64,000 nt of DNA from Pseudomonas viridiflava (GCF_900580675.1 NZ_UTBG01000154.1:79265-143264), one strand, 5' to 3'. Shown: positions 45,260 to 54,440, numbered from the stretch's first letter. Numbers and translations are program-made. Notes: generated by a model not told the origin, from the letters alone.

Positions 45260-46642
45260 TTACGCGACCCGTTTGCGATAAACCCGCACGCCGATCAATA
45301 CAATGGCGATCAGCCCGAGCACGGCACCGCCGATCCAGTTCAGGCTGTCGTAACTCAGCAGCGGTTTTTCGACACGCCAGTAACCCGGCTGCTTGAAAGC
45401 CTGGCGCATGGCCTGGTCTGTCTGGGCCAGTGTGACGGCCTTGATGCGTTTGACCGGGTCGCTGAAGTGACCCTTGTTGTAGTCGCCCGAAGCGCTCCAA
45501 TAATAGTCGGCCAGTGCGCTGTTGCCCTGCACGGCCCAGGCCTGACGGGCGATGGCGGCTTGCTGCAGGCGGGCGAATACGCTGGGGTCGAGACCGTTCT
45601 TGAGCAGCTGCGCCTTGAGGTCTTGCAACACCTGTTCGGCTTCGGGGAGGTTTTCCCGCTCAAGGTCGGCATTCAGGCTGAGGAAACCGACGCCGCCGAG
45701 CACTTCGCGTTCGCTCCACGGGCCGTAGGACAAGCCGTGCTTGAGGCGCAGTTGGCGGTACAGCGCCCAGTCGAGGTAGTCCTTGAGCAGGTCATAGGTT
45801 TCATCATGCTGGTCGTCCAGTACCGGCTCGGGGAACAGCCAGTGCAGCTTGGCGCTGTCGCCGACCCAGCCATGGATCAGTTCGCGATGGCTGGCGGCGG
45901 TACGCTGGATGTCCGGCAACGCCGGGTGCTCACTGGGCTCGACCGGTTCGAGTTGGCCATAGGTGCGCTCCAGATAGGCCGGGAGCAGTTTGTCGAGTTC
46001 GCCGACGATGATCAGGGTCATGTTGTTGGGCGCGTACCAGTTTTTGCGCAGCTTCTCCAACTGGTCGCGGGTCAGCTGACCCACCTCGGCGCGTTCGGCG
46101 CATTTGAGCCCCAGTTCGACGGCCAGCTGGTTGCTGGCGGTGTGGCCCAGGTCCTGGCGGTCGAGCAGGCGTTGCAGATGCGAGTAATGACCGCCGTCTT
46201 CGCGCTCGACCACTTGTTTGGCCGCGTTGATATTGGCGTCGGTGAGCTCGGTGCGGGTGATGATCGCCAGCAACAGGTCGAGCACCTTGCGCTGGTTTTG
46301 CGCAGGCGCTTCGATCACAAAGGTGGTATCGGCATTGCTGGTGTAGGCGTTCCACTCGCCGCCCAGGGCTTGCATGCGGTCCTCCAGCTCGCCCTCACCG
46401 CCGCCGTCGATGCCGCTGAACAGCAGGTGTTCGAGCAGGTGCGGCAGCTCCTTGTCTTCGCAACTGAAGTCATCCAGGCCTACGCCCACCACCAGGCGGA
46501 TCGCCACGTGCCCGCGCTCGGTGCCCGGTTTGAGCAGCAATTGCAGGCCGTTGGGCAAGGTGTAGCCCTCGACTTGCAAGCGGTCAAAGGCGAAGGCATG
46601 GGCAGATCCCATGAGCAGGCAAGCGAATAACAGGCGACGCAT
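45260..46642 (-). CDS. M16 family peptidase homologue with C-terminal membrane anchor
   Basis: A 460-residue secreted zinc peptidase-like protein. The signal peptide ends near AHAFA. The inverted zinc motif H68-L-L-E71-H72 is intact, with a later Glu-rich helix (AAKQVVERE) as the probable third-ligand region. The C-terminus has one membrane helix (about 430-452) with a basic tail RVYRKRVA, so the enzyme is likely tethered to the inner membrane facing the periplasm. The second M16 domain appears degenerate, as usual in this family. Confidence 0.85.
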   Translation of the reverse strand: MRRLLFACLLMGSAHAFAFDRLQVEGYTLPNGLQLLLKPGTERGHVAIRLVVGVGLDDFSCEDKELPHLLEHLLFSGIDGGGEGELEDRMQALGGEWNAYTSNADTTFVIEAPAQNQRKVLDLLLAIITRTELTDANINAAKQVVEREDGGHYSHLQRLLDRQDLGHTASNQLAVELGLKCAERAEVGQLTRDQLEKLRKNWYAPNNMTLIIVGELDKLLPAYLERTYGQLEPVEPSEHPALPDIQRTAASHRELIHGWVGDSAKLHWLFPEPVLDDQHDETYDLLKDYLDWALYRQLRLKHGLSYGPWSEREVLGGVGFLSLNADLERENLPEAEQVLQDLKAQLLKNGLDPSVFARLQQAAIARQAWAVQGNSALADYYWSASGDYNKGHFSDPVKRIKAVTLAQTDQAMRQAFKQPGYWRVEKPLLSYDSLNWIGGAVLGLIAIVLIGVRVYRKRVA

Positions 46643-46699
46643 AACAAGCTTCCTGGCGAGTGAGGTCAGCTTTAACTGACTTCACGGGCCATCATCCGT

Positions 46700-48358
46700 T
46701 CAGGGCGAATGCGTGATGTCGGCAATATCTTCGGCGGAGAGCGCGCCGGTGTCGGACGTTTCCAACACTACATAAGCACTGCTGCAAAACAACGAGTTCA
46801 GGCGTTTCATGTCGGCAATCAGCTCCAGATGCAGGGAACTGGTTTCCAGACTCTGTACGATTTTGCGCTGCAGACGGCTGACGTGTGCGTGGGCCAAACG
46901 CCGTTCCTGGGCGCGGAAGCGGCGCTTCTCGCGCAGCAATTGGCGGGCGCTTTCCGGGTCGGCACTGAGGAATACCGACAGGCCCAGGCGCAGGTTGGCG
47001 ATCAGCTGGGTATGCAGGCCCGCCAGCTCTTCCAGGCCGACTTCCGAGAACTGGCGGCGCTGGGAGGTTTTCTGCTGCTGGACTTTGCGCAGCATGCGTT
47101 CGATCAGGTCGCCGGCCAGCTTCAGGTTGATCGACAGCTCGATGATCTCGGCCCAGCGGCGGCTGTCTTGTTCACTGAGATCCTCGCGGGGCATTTGCGC
47201 CAGGTAGAGCTTGATCGCGCTGTAGAGCGATTCGACATCGTCGCTGAGGCTGCGCATTTCCTGGGTCATTGCGGTTTGCTTGCCGCGCAGCACTTCGAGC
47301 ATGGCCGTGAGCATATTGTCGATCAGGTCGCCCAGGCGCAGGGTTTCCCGCGCGGCGTTGGCCAGTGCCAGGCTCGGTGTAGCCAGGGCGGCGAGGTCGA
47401 GGTGACGGGGCTTGGCTTTGCCGTTGGTCTCTGCTTGTTCCGGCAGCAGCCAGGCGCACAGGCGTGACATCGGCCCGATGGTGGGCAGCAGGATCAGACA
47501 GCGGCTGACGTTGTAGAGCAAGTGGAAGGTAATGACCATGCCCTGGGTGCTGTAGTCCAGGCCGTCCATCCAGCCGACGAGCGGATCGAGTACGGGAATG
47601 ATCAAGAGCAAGCCAATCAGTTTGTACAGCAAGCTGCCGAGCGCCACTTGCCGACCGGCCGCGTTCTGCATGCTGGTGCTGAGGAAGGCCAGCACGCCGC
47701 TGCCGATGTTGGCGCCGATCACCAGGCCGATGGCCACGTGCAGGCCGATCACGCCGGCGCCGGCCAGGGTGGCGGTCAACAGTACGGCGGCCAGGCTGGA
47801 GTAGGAAATCATCGCGAACAAGGCGCCGGCCAGGGCGTCGAGCAGGATGTCGCCGGTCAGTGAGCCAAACAGTACTTTGACGCCTTGGGCATGCGTGATC
47901 GGCCCGGCGGCTTCAACGATCAGTTGCAGCGCGAGAATGATCAGCCCGAGGCCGATGCCCACACGGCCCAACTGCCCTGCCCGCGTCTGTTTGCGTGACA
48001 GGAAGAAGATCACCCCGAGGAAGATCAGCAGCGGCGACAGCCAGGATAGGTCAAACGTCAGCACCCGGGCCATCAGCGCGGTACCGACATCGGCGCCAAG
48101 CATGGTCGCGAGGGCGGGCATCAGGCCCATCAGGCCCTGGCCGACAAAGGATGTCACCAGCATCGCCGTGGCGTTGCTGCTCTGCACCATGGCGGTCACC
48201 AGGATACCGGCGAGGAACGCCAGCCAACGCTTGGACATGTTCTGCCCGATGACTTGGCGCAAGTTGGAGCCGTAGACCCGCAAGATGCCGGTACGGACGA
48301 TGTGCGTGCCCCAGATAAGCAGGGTCACGGCGGAAAGCAGATTGAGCAAGGTCAGCAT
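46700..48358 (-). CDS. Na/Pi cotransporter family protein with PhoU-like domain
   Basis: A 552-residue protein. The first 310 residues hold two Na/Pi cotransport repeats with the QSSNATAMLVTSFVGQGL and SYSSLAAVLLTATLAGAG motifs and about nine helices. The last 230 residues are a cytoplasmic helical PhoU-like domain (LRLGDLIDNMLTAMLEVL, SLHLELIADMKRLNSLF). It is probably a sodium-phosphate symporter whose activity is modulated by the PhoU-like domain. Confidence 0.9.
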   Translation of the reverse strand: MLTLLNLLSAVTLLIWGTHIVRTGILRVYGSNLRQVIGQNMSKRWLAFLAGILVTAMVQSSNATAMLVTSFVGQGLMGLMPALATMLGADVGTALMARVLTFDLSWLSPLLIFLGVIFFLSRKQTRAGQLGRVGIGLGLIILALQLIVEAAGPITHAQGVKVLFGSLTGDILLDALAGALFAMISYSSLAAVLLTATLAGAGVIGLHVAIGLVIGANIGSGVLAFLSTSMQNAAGRQVALGSLLYKLIGLLLIIPVLDPLVGWMDGLDYSTQGMVITFHLLYNVSRCLILLPTIGPMSRLCAWLLPEQAETNGKAKPRHLDLAALATPSLALANAARETLRLGDLIDNMLTAMLEVLRGKQTAMTQEMRSLSDDVESLYSAIKLYLAQMPREDLSEQDSRRWAEIIELSINLKLAGDLIERMLRKVQQQKTSQRRQFSEVGLEELAGLHTQLIANLRLGLSVFLSADPESARQLLREKRRFRAQERRLAHAHVSRLQRKIVQSLETSSLHLELIADMKRLNSLFCSSAYVVLETSDTGALSAEDIADITHSP

Positions 48359-48525
48359 GCTCGGCCCCCCGTGTGGGTGTGCTCCAGAGAGAGCAAATGA
48401 GAATTGCCGCGTGCCGTTCTACGTCTTGTACTTAAGCTGTAGTTGGCGAATGGGCTGCGCGCCAGCATCGCATAGCTAAAGTCGGTATTGAAACAAAACT
48501 GTCATGAAGTCAGTTTTTTGCAGAT

Positions 48526-48553
48526 GAAAAAATGGGGCGCGAACGCCCCATTT
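48526..48553 (-). terminator. Intrinsic terminator of the TerC gene
   Basis: A perfect 10-bp stem (AAATGGGGCG / CGCCCCATTT, 4-nt loop) followed on the minus strand by a T run lies 17 bp beyond the stop. Confidence 0.88.
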
Positions 48554-48569
48554 CAGCAGCGGGCCAAGG

Positions 48570-49337
48570 TTATTGACCCGGAATGTCCTTGCGCAGTTTC
48601 ACAGGGTCCTGCTGTTTCTTCTTTTTCGCGATGGCGGTGCGCATCTTGATGTTCACCGCTTCGACCGCCAGCGAGAACGCCATGGCGAAGTAAACGTAGC
48701 CTTTTGGCACGTGTACATCGAAGGATTCGGCGATCAGCACGGTACCCACCACCAGCAGGAACGACAGCGCCAACATCTTCAGCGACGGGTGCTTGTCGAT
48801 GAATTCGCTGATGGTGCCGGCCGCCAGCATCATCACCAGTACCGCGACCACGATGGCCGCGACCATCACCGGTACATGGGAGACCATGCCGACGGCGGTG
48901 ATCACCGAGTCCAGGGAGAACACGATGTCGATGATCGCGATCTGGATGATGGTGTAGATGAACTTGCCACCTTTGCCGCCCGGCTCGTCGTGGGTTTCGT
49001 CTTCACCTTCCAGGGCGTGGTACATCTCCTGGGAGCTTTTCCACAGCAGGAACAGGCCGCCGAAGAACAGGATCAGGTCACGGCCGGAAATGCCCTGGCC
49101 AAAGACCACGAACAGATCGGCGGTCAGTTGCATGACCCAGGTGATCGACAACAGCAACAGGATGCGCGTGACCATGGCCAGGGCCAGGCCGAAGATCCGG
49201 GTGCGGGCCTGCATATGCTTGGGCATGCGGCTGACCAGGATCGAAATCATGATGATGTTATCGATGCCCAGGACGATCTCGAGGGCCGTCAGGGTGAAGA
49301 AGGCAATCCAGATTTCCGGATTGGTCAGCCATTCCAT
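48570..49337 (-). CDS. TerC family integral membrane protein
   Basis: A 255-residue protein with about seven membrane helices. The TerC signatures EIVLGIDNIIMISIL and DIVFSLDSVITAVGMV place acidic residues inside helices 1 and 4, as expected for metal binding. TerC/Alx-type proteins are linked to manganese export and metallation of secreted proteins; E. coli YgdQ is of this kind. AAGGAA precedes ATG 49337; an upstream start at 49355 is less likely. Confidence 0.9.
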   Translation of the reverse strand: MEWLTNPEIWIAFFTLTALEIVLGIDNIIMISILVSRMPKHMQARTRIFGLALAMVTRILLLLSITWVMQLTADLFVVFGQGISGRDLILFFGGLFLLWKSSQEMYHALEGEDETHDEPGGKGGKFIYTIIQIAIIDIVFSLDSVITAVGMVSHVPVMVAAIVVAVLVMMLAAGTISEFIDKHPSLKMLALSFLLVVGTVLIAESFDVHVPKGYVYFAMAFSLAVEAVNIKMRTAIAKKKKQQDPVKLRKDIPGQ

Positions 49338-49361
49338 GTGTATTCCTTTGAGCAAGTGTTA

Positions 49362-49390
49362 AACCGCGCAAGCTGCAGCGCCGCGCGGTT
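49362..49390 (-). terminator. Hairpin between the CitMHS gene and terC
   Basis: AACCGCGC and GCGCGGTT form a perfect 8-bp stem 12 bp after the stop of the CitMHS gene. The T run after it is poor, so termination strength is uncertain. Confidence 0.5.
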
Positions 49391-49402
49391 GGGTTGGTAC
49401 GA

Positions 49403-50710
49403 TTATAGAGTGCTGAACAGCGGAAAAATCCCCATCAGCAATGCGGCGAACATTATGCACAGGCATACCAGCACTGCCCACTTCAGGGTGAAGCGCTGGT
49501 GATCGCCAAATTCGATACCGGCCAGGGCTACCAGCAAGTAGGTCGAGGGTACCAGTGGGCTGAGCAAATGCACGGGTTGGCCGACGATGGACGCGCGGGC
49601 CATTTCCACAGCAGTGATGCCGTAGTGGCTGGCGGCTTCGGCGAGTACTGGCAGTACGCCGTAGTAGAACGCGTCGTTGGACATGAAGAAGGTAAACGGC
49701 ATGCTCACCAGTGCGGTGATCACGGCCAGGTACGGGCCCAGCGCGTCAGGGATTACCGCCAGCAGGCTCTTGGACATGGCATCGACCATGCCGGTGCCCG
49801 ACAGGATGCCGGTGAAGATACCGGCGGCGAAGATCAACCCGACCACTGCCAGTACGCTGCCTGCGTGGGCGGCGACGCGATCTTTCTGCATTTGCAGGCA
49901 TGGGTAGTTGACGATCATCGCGATACTGAACGCCACCATGAACAGCACGGGCAGCGGCAACAGGCCGGCGATCAGGGTGCACATCAGCGCCAGGGTCAGC
50001 GCGCCGTTGAACCAGATCAGCTTCGGACGACGGGCATCCGGAAATTGCGAGACGCTGATTTCACTGTGGTCGATCTCGTCGCCTTGCAGGTGCAATTCAC
50101 CCAGGCGAGCCCGCTCGCGCTTGCCGTACATGTAGGCAATCACCAGGATCGCCACTACACCGGCCGCCATGGCCGGGATCATCGGCACGAAAATGTCCGA
50201 CGGGTCCACATGCAGCGCACTGGCGGCGCGCGCGGTCGGGCCACCCCATGGGGTCATGTTCATCACGCCACCGGCGAGAATGATCAGGCCGGCCATGATC
50301 CGCGGGCTCATGCCGATGCGTTTGTACAGCGGCAGCATGGCGGCTACGCAGATCATGTAGGTGGTGGCGCCGTCACCGTCGAGGGAGACGACCAGGGCCA
50401 GCACGGCCGTACCGACCGAAACTTTCAGCGGGTCGCCCTTGACCATCTTGAGGATCTTGCGCACGGCCGGGTCGAACAGGCCGGAGTCGATCATCAGGGC
50501 AAAGTAGAGAATGGCGAACATCAGCATCACGCCGGTCGGCGCGAGCTTGGTGATGCCTTCGAGCATCATCGGGCCGATCTTCGGCGCGAAACCGCCGAAC
50601 AGCGCGAACAGGATCGGCACGATGATCAGGGCGATCAGCGCGGACAGGCGCTTGGTCATGATCAGGAACATGAACGTGATGACCATGGCAAAGCCAAGGA
50701 AAGTCAGCAT
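49403..50710 (-). CDS. CitMHS family citrate-metal:H+ symporter
   Basis: A 435-residue, 11-12-helix transporter of the CitMHS/IT superfamily that imports citrate complexed with Mg2+ or Ca2+. Typical stretches are LVVSLDGDGATTYMICVAAMLPLY, MNMTPWGGPTARAASAL and MPFTFFMSNDAFYYGVLPVLAEA. GGAG precedes ATG 50710. No citrate two-component system is adjacent in this window. Confidence 0.9.
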   Translation of the reverse strand: MLTFLGFAMVITFMFLIMTKRLSALIALIIVPILFALFGGFAPKIGPMMLEGITKLAPTGVMLMFAILYFALMIDSGLFDPAVRKILKMVKGDPLKVSVGTAVLALVVSLDGDGATTYMICVAAMLPLYKRIGMSPRIMAGLIILAGGVMNMTPWGGPTARAASALHVDPSDIFVPMIPAMAAGVVAILVIAYMYGKRERARLGELHLQGDEIDHSEISVSQFPDARRPKLIWFNGALTLALMCTLIAGLLPLPVLFMVAFSIAMIVNYPCLQMQKDRVAAHAGSVLAVVGLIFAAGIFTGILSGTGMVDAMSKSLLAVIPDALGPYLAVITALVSMPFTFFMSNDAFYYGVLPVLAEAASHYGITAVEMARASIVGQPVHLLSPLVPSTYLLVALAGIEFGDHQRFTLKWAVLVCLCIMFAALLMGIFPLFSTL

Positions 50711-50962
50711 AGGAATACTCCAGGCGTAGCGCGGCTAGGGAATGGCAGACCGGTTGGGGTCAGCGCAGTACGAAAGGCACGGTGCGTACGGGGGGAGTTG
50801 GGGCATGCAGGCGGGTAGTAGCGGACATCAGGATCACCATTGTTGTTGTAAACAGCCGGTCTATTGCCGGCAGTGGGGGCGATCCTAGACGGGGAAGCTT
50901 TCAGCCAGCTTTCGCTGGCCAATCAGGTGATGAGAGGTTTTTCCGCTTTTCTGTCAGAAAAA

Positions 50963-52924
50963 TCAGGGCAGTTCCAGGCCACCGGCGGCTTTGTGCAGTT
51001 TGCGCAGATGTTCGCCCACCTGTTTCAGGTTGGCTTCGCAGGCGGCAATTTCGGCGGCGCGGGAAGGTTCAAGCAGCGCCCTCACCTCTTTATCCAACTC
51101 GCCGGTGAGCGATTGCAGCTGCTTCTGGCGTTCGGCGCTTTCCGACTCCAGACGCTTGGCCTCCGACGGTTGGGGCAGGCCGTAGCCGCCGCTGCCGAGC
51201 AATTCCGCCGGGCGGCTGAGGAAGCCGCTGTTGGCGAGAATTTGCTGCAGCGTGGCGTTGGCCTTCTCCATGCCGCCGTTTTTCAGCTCGCGGGCGCCGA
51301 GGTAGCGTTGTTTGACTTCATCCTGGGCCAGCATCAGCTGTTTGCGAAAGCTTGCCTGCTCCAACAGCAACAACGCGGCGCTGGTGCGCAAATCGGCCTG
51401 GCCAAACCACTGGCGGCGCTCTTCGGCGCTGAGGGACAGCCAGTCTTCGACCTGGGTCTGTTTGATCGGCAGGTGCTTGCGCAACACATCGAACATCGCC
51501 TGGTAGCGTTCGCGGAAGGAGTCGAAGTGATACCCCAGGCGCAGCGCCTCGCGTTTGTCTTTCAGCACGCTGGTATCCGCCAGGCCACGGGCTTGCAGAA
51601 CTTCCAACAGGCCATTGGGGGTGATGTTGTCCAGCCCCGTCAGTTGCGGATTGGCGCTGCCGCTGCGCAACAACTTCAGGCTTTCGACGGCACAGTTGTT
51701 GGAAATGAAGAAGTAGTTGCCGTCATAGCTCCAGTGCATTTCGGCAGCGTGCTCGACGGTGTCGTTGATCTCCTGGCGCGTCAGCTTCAGCGGCACTGAA
51801 GCCAGGCCGCGCAGTTCGGTCTTGGTGTATTCGTCGATGACCTGGGCCAGCGGCAGCACGAACAGCCTTGACGGGTATTTGCCGACCAGGCCGTCCCAGC
51901 TCGACAGCTGCACGTCGCCGACAAAGGCGCGGTACGACAGCACCAGATGTTGGTCCAGATCCAGCCGGCAATCCGGACCTCGCGGGCGGCCGGGCGCGCA
52001 GATGACCAGGCGCAGCATGCTGTGGCCCCAACGGCTCACCAGGTTCTGGTTGGCTTCGGCGAGCAGGTAGTCGATTTCGTAGACCCGCTCCGGGTCGACG
52101 TGGCCCAACGGGGTCTTGGCGAAATCATTGCCGGCATTGAGGAACGCGTAGTTCTTTTCGCAGGCGTCCTGTTTGGGCGGGGCCCAGCCGAAGTGTTCCT
52201 TGTAATAGCGAAACAGCGAGGGACGACGGCAGGCGTAGCTCGGGTCAAGGAGGAAGTACTCCATGTTGACTGCCACGAACTCCAGCGGGCTGGTGGTTTC
52301 GTAGATGTCCGGGCTGCGCACGACCTGGCGATTGTGCTGTTCGCGTTCACCGCGGCGGCCGACATATTGCGGCCAGCCTGCGAGGTCCAGCAGGCGCGGG
52401 TCGTCACTGAGGGTGAAGCGGCGGTCGTGCTGGCCGCGGCATTGGTCGGGCAGACCGATCAGGCCGGTGATGTTGTTCTGACGGCTGCAACGTTGGATAA
52501 GCGCGCGGTCGTCCTTGGACCACAATCGCGCACGGTCATAGATGTGGGTCAGCTCATGCAGCACGGTGGCGAGCATTTCGCGGCGCACGGTGCCGTGGGG
52601 GCGATTGGTTTTCCGGGTGGCGGCGCTGCCGTCGGTCAGGCTCGCAAGCAGGTTGCGGTTGAGGTCCAGTTCGGACACCAGGGAAGCCTGGCCGTAGGCG
52701 TTTTCCGGCATCTTGTCGGTCCAGCCGACGTCGATTGTTCGGTCCAACTGCTCGATAAAAAGCGGTGGTAGAGAACGCATCGCTTCATCAAGCAATGCCT
52801 GGCTGGCCTGCTGTTCGGCCGGGCTCAAGCCGTCGGTCTTGAGCCGCAGTTGCAGGCTGGCCTGGGCTGCGCTGGCACACAGCAGCACAGTCCCGGCCAG
52901 GAGCCAGGCGACCAGGCGCCTCAC
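50963..52924 (-). CDS. Periplasmic two-domain putative hydrolase/acyltransferase (zincin motif plus DUF4105)
   Basis: A 653-residue secreted protein with a signal peptide (cleavage near AAQAS). The N-terminal half (about 25-250) carries H123-E-L-T-H127, a zinc-metallopeptidase HExxH motif, with E215 in SPLEFVAVNMEYFL as a candidate third ligand. The second half (about 280-430) fits DUF4105, with H301 (RWGHSMLRL) followed by C411 (ISNNCAVESLKLL), the His-then-Cys order of permuted NlpC/LRAT-like thiol enzymes. The C-terminal 150 residues are helical. As I recall, DUF4105 occurs in the Bacteroidetes lipoprotein N-acyltransferase Lnb. The function here is unproven. Its start overlaps the stop of a DUF2388 gene. 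Confidence 0.78.
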   Translation of the reverse strand: MRRLVAWLLAGTVLLCASAAQASLQLRLKTDGLSPAEQQASQALLDEAMRSLPPLFIEQLDRTIDVGWTDKMPENAYGQASLVSELDLNRNLLASLTDGSAATRKTNRPHGTVRREMLATVLHELTHIYDRARLWSKDDRALIQRCSRQNNITGLIGLPDQCRGQHDRRFTLSDDPRLLDLAGWPQYVGRRGEREQHNRQVVRSPDIYETTSPLEFVAVNMEYFLLDPSYACRRPSLFRYYKEHFGWAPPKQDACEKNYAFLNAGNDFAKTPLGHVDPERVYEIDYLLAEANQNLVSRWGHSMLRLVICAPGRPRGPDCRLDLDQHLVLSYRAFVGDVQLSSWDGLVGKYPSRLFVLPLAQVIDEYTKTELRGLASVPLKLTRQEINDTVEHAAEMHWSYDGNYFFISNNCAVESLKLLRSGSANPQLTGLDNITPNGLLEVLQARGLADTSVLKDKREALRLGYHFDSFRERYQAMFDVLRKHLPIKQTQVEDWLSLSAEERRQWFGQADLRTSAALLLLEQASFRKQLMLAQDEVKQRYLGARELKNGGMEKANATLQQILANSGFLSRPAELLGSGGYGLPQPSEAKRLESESAERQKQLQSLTGELDKEVRALLEPSRAAEIAACEANLKQVGEHLRKLHKAAGGLELP

Positions 52925-53241
52925 AGAGCGAGGATAGCTTCGGCGAGGGTCTGGTCACTGGCGTCGCGGGCTTCAGGTACGCGGGTCCGCAGGGTGTCGA
53001 AGGCGGCTTCCAACTGTGCGCCACGGATTTCGCCGTTGGTGGCGACGAAGCTGGCGGCGTCGTCGTGGGCTTCACGCACGACTTTGGAATCGCGGATGGA
53101 GGTGGTGGTGTCCGAAGTGAAATCAATGGTACGGCCAGAAGCGCGAACAATGATGTTACTGGTGGCCACCAGGGTTTGCGCCTGGGCAACGTCGGCCAAC
53201 AACAGCAGGCCAAGGGTGGCGGCGATCAGCGGGCTACGCAT
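52921..53241 (-). CDS. DUF2388 secreted protein (copy 1)
   Basis: A 106-residue protein with a signal peptide (cleavage near DVAQAQT) and a DUF2388 domain: TSDTTTSIRDSKVVREAHDDAASFV, then RGAQLEAAFDTLR and a terminal AEAILAL. No cysteine, metal motif or lipobox is present. Older annotations call this family a Holliday junction resolvasome subunit, which has no support here as the proteins are secreted. GGAG precedes ATG 53241. Its stop overlaps the start of the zincin/DUF4105 gene by 4 bp, so the two are translationally coupled. Confidence 0.85.
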   Translation of the reverse strand: MRSPLIAATLGLLLLADVAQAQTLVATSNIIVRASGRTIDFTSDTTTSIRDSKVVREAHDDAASFVATNGEIRGAQLEAAFDTLRTRVPEARDASDQTLAEAILAL

Positions 53242-53279
53242 GGAATAACTCCAAATACAAAGATGAAAATACAAGATGA

Positions 53280-53588
53280 TTATTGGACGAGAATTGCCTG
53301 CGCCAGTTCAAGGTCGCTGGCGTTTAGTTTTGGTTGGGTGCGGCGCAGATAATTCAGCGCTGATTCCAGCCGTGCCCCCCGCCATTGGCCGTCAGTGGCG
53401 ACAAACGCGGCCGCATCATCCTGCGCGGCCATGACTACTTTTCTGTCGAAGGGTGCAGAGGTCACCTTACTGGTGGCGTAAGCACTCGCGACGGTGCTCT
53501 GGATGGTCAGGTCAAAGGCCGAAGCCAGTGGCGACCAGCCGGCGGACAACAAGACAGGAACTATAAACAGGCGGTATGAAAAAGCCAT
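53280..53588 (-). CDS. DUF2388 secreted protein (copy 2)
   Basis: A 102-residue paralogue with a signal peptide (cleavage near PLASAFD), the DUF2388 core FDRKVVMAAQDDAAAFVATDGQWRG (shown in outline) and the family C-terminus LAQAILVQ. It is the most divergent of the three copies. The frame extends upstream to 53657, but ATG 53588 gives a clean signal peptide although its ribosome site is weak. It lies 38 bp upstream of copy 1. Confidence 0.78.
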   Translation of the reverse strand: MAFSYRLFIVPVLLSAGWSPLASAFDLTIQSTVASAYATSKVTSAPFDRKVVMAAQDDAAAFVATDGQWRGARLESALNYLRRTQPKLNASDLELAQAILVQ

Positions 53589-53691
53589 GGGACTCGACAA
53601 CTGAAAACGAGCGCCAAGGCTAGCGCAATGCCCGGGCGACAGCCAGTGTGGCGGCATCAGGGAGCGGCAGGCGCCCCCTTTTTCAGTCCGC

Positions 53692-54012
53692 TCAAATAAC
53701 CAGGATGGCCTGGGCCAGTTGGGCGTCAGTGGCGGCGTTCAATTGTGGTGCTTGTTGGCGGATCTGGACCAGGGCGCTTTCAAGTTTCACGCCACGAATC
53801 GCGCCTTCGCTGGCGACGAAGCTGGCGGCGTCGTCACGGGCGGCGCGCACAACCTTATTGTCACGCAGGGATGAAGTGGCGTCAGAGCTGGCATCGGAGG
53901 TGGCTTTGAGCGCGCCGACGATGGAGTCGGTGGTCACGATGAAACTGGTCGCGTTGGCATTGGCAGCCAGGGCCAACAGCGCGGCAGCACTCAGCAGGCG
54001 AAGACGGGACAT
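53692..54012 (-). CDS. DUF2388 secreted protein (copy 3)
   Basis: A 106-residue paralogue with signal peptide LLSAAALLALAANANA and the core SSLRDNKVVRAARDDAASFV, RGVKLESALVQIRQ and terminal LAQAILVI. It is closest to copy 1 (DDAASFVA, RG, LE and AIL positions shared). GGAGT precedes the ATG by about 6 bp. It is the first gene of the leftward cluster of three DUF2388 genes and the zincin/DUF4105 gene. Confidence 0.85.
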   Translation of the reverse strand: MSRLRLLSAAALLALAANANATSFIVTTDSIVGALKATSDASSDATSSLRDNKVVRAARDDAASFVASEGAIRGVKLESALVQIRQQAPQLNAATDAQLAQAILVI

Positions 54013-54148
54013 GGGGTGACTCCTGTAGATGAACGAATAAAGTGGCGCAGGGCAGCCATTGCAGATCAGACGCCTGCTCTAAAGGGTTCGCCACGTAATA
54101 GCCGGATATTAAGCCGTCATTTATCGATTGGCATAGCCTCTTGACTGA

Positions 54149-54334
54149 TTAGTCACGCCAAAACGGCTTGGATAATTCAGCTATTCGGTCTCCAGGGCTG
54201 ATACCGATATCTGAAAGCTCGCGTGGATCCAGCTGCGCCAGTTGCCTGCGTTCGTATGCGCGGCGTGCCAACCTGCTCAGCGCAAAGGCTGTGCTACGTA
54301 ACAGGCGCTTACAAAGAGAGGTGCGTGTGTCCAT
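54149..54334 (-). CDS. DUF1127 small protein (copy 1)
   Basis: A 61-residue basic protein with the DUF1127 core RRAYERRQLAQLDPRELSDIGIS and the pseudomonad ending IAELSKPFWRD. These Arg-rich proteins bind RNA or partner proteins in other bacteria (phosphate and carbon control), but the function here is unknown. ATG 54334 is the natural start. A CTGTACC motif lies about 100 bp upstream, shared with the second copy. Confidence 0.85.
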   Translation of the reverse strand: MDTRTSLCKRLLRSTAFALSRLARRAYERRQLAQLDPRELSDIGISPGDRIAELSKPFWRD

Positions 54335-54440
54335 GGCAGGTGCCCTTCATGAGGTACTGAAACACCATGTTGAGCGGGCCGGGTTAACCATTACAGATAC
54401 ACCAACGTTAAATTGTACTGGCTAATTGTTATGTTTTTTA

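Noticed and set aside
49499..50818. A 439-codon frame antisense to the CitMHS gene
   Set aside because: Extremely His/Gln/Asp-rich with no family match; a shadow of the transporter gene.
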